Positions 6,596-7,561 of a stretch of DNA of 7,561 bases are shown here, in pieces. The stretch's first letter is position 1. Every line of letters begins with the position of its first letter. This DNA comes from Hydrogenophaga intermedia (lineage in GTDB: Bacteria > Pseudomonadota > Gammaproteobacteria > Burkholderiales > Burkholderiaceae_C). The notes below the pieces were generated by a model, which worked only from the letters and a program-made list of their open reading frames with translations, made no database searches and was not told the origin of the DNA. The DNA is taken from assembly GCA_945869245.1 (NCBI GenBank), contig CAMBOY010000153.1, positions 1-7,561 on the forward strand, given 5' to 3'. The translations under genes were made by a program, and so were the position numbers.

Positions 6596-7516
6596 TCAAC
6601 GCAGCGGGGTGTGTTGCAGCAACTGCTGCAGGGCGTCGCTGATGCGCTGCGGGGCGGCGCCCAGCGCCCGCACGCGGTGGGCGGTGCAGGCCAGCCACAC
6701 CACGGCCAGGTCTTGTGGCGCCACGTAGTCGCGGCCTTCCAGCCAGGCGTGGGCGCGCGCCGCCTTGAGCAGCGACAGCGCCGCGCGTGGCGACAGGCCT
6801 TGCTGCAGCGCCTGGGTGCGCCGGGTGGCGTCCACCAGGTCTTGCAGGTAGTCCAGCAGCGCGTCGCTGGCGTGCAGCGCCTGCACCTGCGCTTGCCACA
6901 TGGCCCATTGGCTGTGGCTTACCTGCTGCAGCAGTTCGGCCAGCAGGCTGCGGCGGTCTTGGCCGGTGAGCAGGGCGCGCTCGGCTGTGCGGTCGGGGTA
7001 GCCCAAGCTCAGGCGCATCAAAAACCGGTCGAGCTGGGATTCGGGCAAGGGGTGGGTGCCGTGCTGCTCCAGCGGGTTTTGGGTGGCGATCACCACAAAG
7101 GGCTGCGGCAGCGGGTGGGTGGTGCCGTCGGCCGAGACTTGTTGTTCTTCCATCGCTTCGAGCAACGCACTTTGGGTGCGTGGGCTGGCGCGGTTGATTT
7201 CGTCGGCCAGCAGCACTTGGGCGAATACCGGCCCGGGATGGAACACAAAGCGCTGTTGCGCCGGCTCGTACACCGACACACCCAGCAGGTCGCTGGGCAT
7301 CAGGTCGGCGGTGAACTGCACCCGCGAAAACTGCCAGCCCAGGCTGCGCGCTAGGGCCTGGGCCAGGGTGGTCTTGCCCACGCCTGGCAGGTCTTCAAGC
7401 AGCAGGTGGCCACCGGCGAGTAGGCACACCAAGGTGAGTCGGATCGTGTCGGGTTTGCCGACCACCGTGGCATTGAGCTGTTGCCACAGGTGGTGTAATG
7501 TCGGGTCGGTTCGCAT
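6596..7516 (-). CDS. MoxR-family AAA+ ATPase
   Basis: The protein has 306 residues, the normal length for MoxR ATPases. The Walker A is EDLPGVGKTT (41-50, Lys48), the Walker B VLLADEIN (101-108, Asp105/Glu106), sensor 1 ATQNP (144-148), an arginine-finger region QLDRFLMR (161-168) and sensor 2 GLSPRAALSLL (240-250, Arg244). All catalytic residues are present. MoxR proteins are cytoplasmic ATPases that activate or remodel partner proteins, here presumably the DUF58 protein and TgpA encoded just downstream. The ATG at 7516 puts Walker A about 40 residues in, which is typical. The frame stays open without a stop to the window edge, but no in-frame start codon occurs in those 45 bases, so 7516 is the best visible start. 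No convincing ribosome binding site precedes it. It is the first gene of the operon seen here. Confidence 0.95.
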   Translation of the reverse strand: MRTDPTLHHLWQQLNATVVGKPDTIRLTLVCLLAGGHLLLEDLPGVGKTTLAQALARSLGWQFSRVQFTADLMPSDLLGVSVYEPAQQRFVFHPGPVFAQVLLADEINRASPRTQSALLEAMEEQQVSADGTTHPLPQPFVVIATQNPLEQHGTHPLPESQLDRFLMRLSLGYPDRTAERALLTGQDRRSLLAELLQQVSHSQWAMWQAQVQALHASDALLDYLQDLVDATRRTQALQQGLSPRAALSLLKAARAHAWLEGRDYVAPQDLAVVWLACTAHRVRALGAAPQRISDALQQLLQHTPLR

Positions 7517-7561
7517 GACAAGAACGTTACCTGAAAAATACGATGAGCTTGCCCACCGGTT
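7517..7561 (-). promoter_or_regulatory. Upstream region of the moxR operon, promoter not resolved
   Basis: These 45 bases are more AT-rich than the rest (runs such as TGAAAAATA), as expected for a promoter upstream of moxR, but I cannot point to a good -35/-10 pair on the minus strand. TATTTT around 7534-7539 is a possible -10 box. A plus-strand ATG at 7543 followed by five more open codons could be the start of a divergent gene, without a ribosome binding site; too little is visible to call it. Confidence 0.25.

Noticed and set aside
6413..7354. A 313-codon open frame on the plus strand opposite moxR
   Set aside because: It is the antisense shadow of the MoxR gene, with Gln/Val/Gly-rich composition and no domain.
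7543..7561. Start of a divergent plus-strand gene (ATG at 7543)
   Set aside because: Only six codons are visible, with no ribosome binding site; position next to a promoter region is suggestive but not enough.

Overview
The window is GC-rich, densely coding chromosomal DNA from a Gram-negative proteobacterium. The protein families and wording best fit a betaproteobacterium of the Burkholderiales, perhaps Comamonadaceae. That placement rests on recognising the type VI secretion (T6SS) TagF and TssA variants, not on a ribosomal or other marker, so it is an inference. There are seven protein genes, one cut by the left edge. I see no RNA genes, insertion sequences, CRISPR arrays or attachment sites, and no gene-free stretch longer than 45 bases.

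Left part (1-2482) is the edge of a T6SS locus. On the plus strand lie the 3' two thirds or so of tagF and, 2 bases later, a periplasmic BON-like/OmpA-domain protein. Converging on them from the minus strand is tssA, a baseplate/sheath-assembly protein. The 27-base gap between the convergent genes is almost filled by a strong GC hairpin that includes both stop codons.

Right part (2526-7516) is a tightly packed minus-strand operon read in the order MoxR AAA+ ATPase, DUF58 protein, TgpA-type membrane transglutaminase, MltB-type lytic transglycosylase. Junctions are 4 bases apart, a 7-base overlap, and a 4-base ATGA overlap. The first three genes form a widely conserved trio; MltB adds a peptidoglycan-cutting enzyme that is translationally coupled to it.

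The two parts meet at 2483-2525. Here tssA starts only 43 bases after mltB ends, on the same strand, behind a 7-bp inverted repeat lying directly upstream of the tssA start codon. The layout allows tssA to be transcribed from the envelope operon, separately from the rest of the T6SS cluster. This is the most interesting feature of an otherwise conventional window. I found no clearly undescribed system here.
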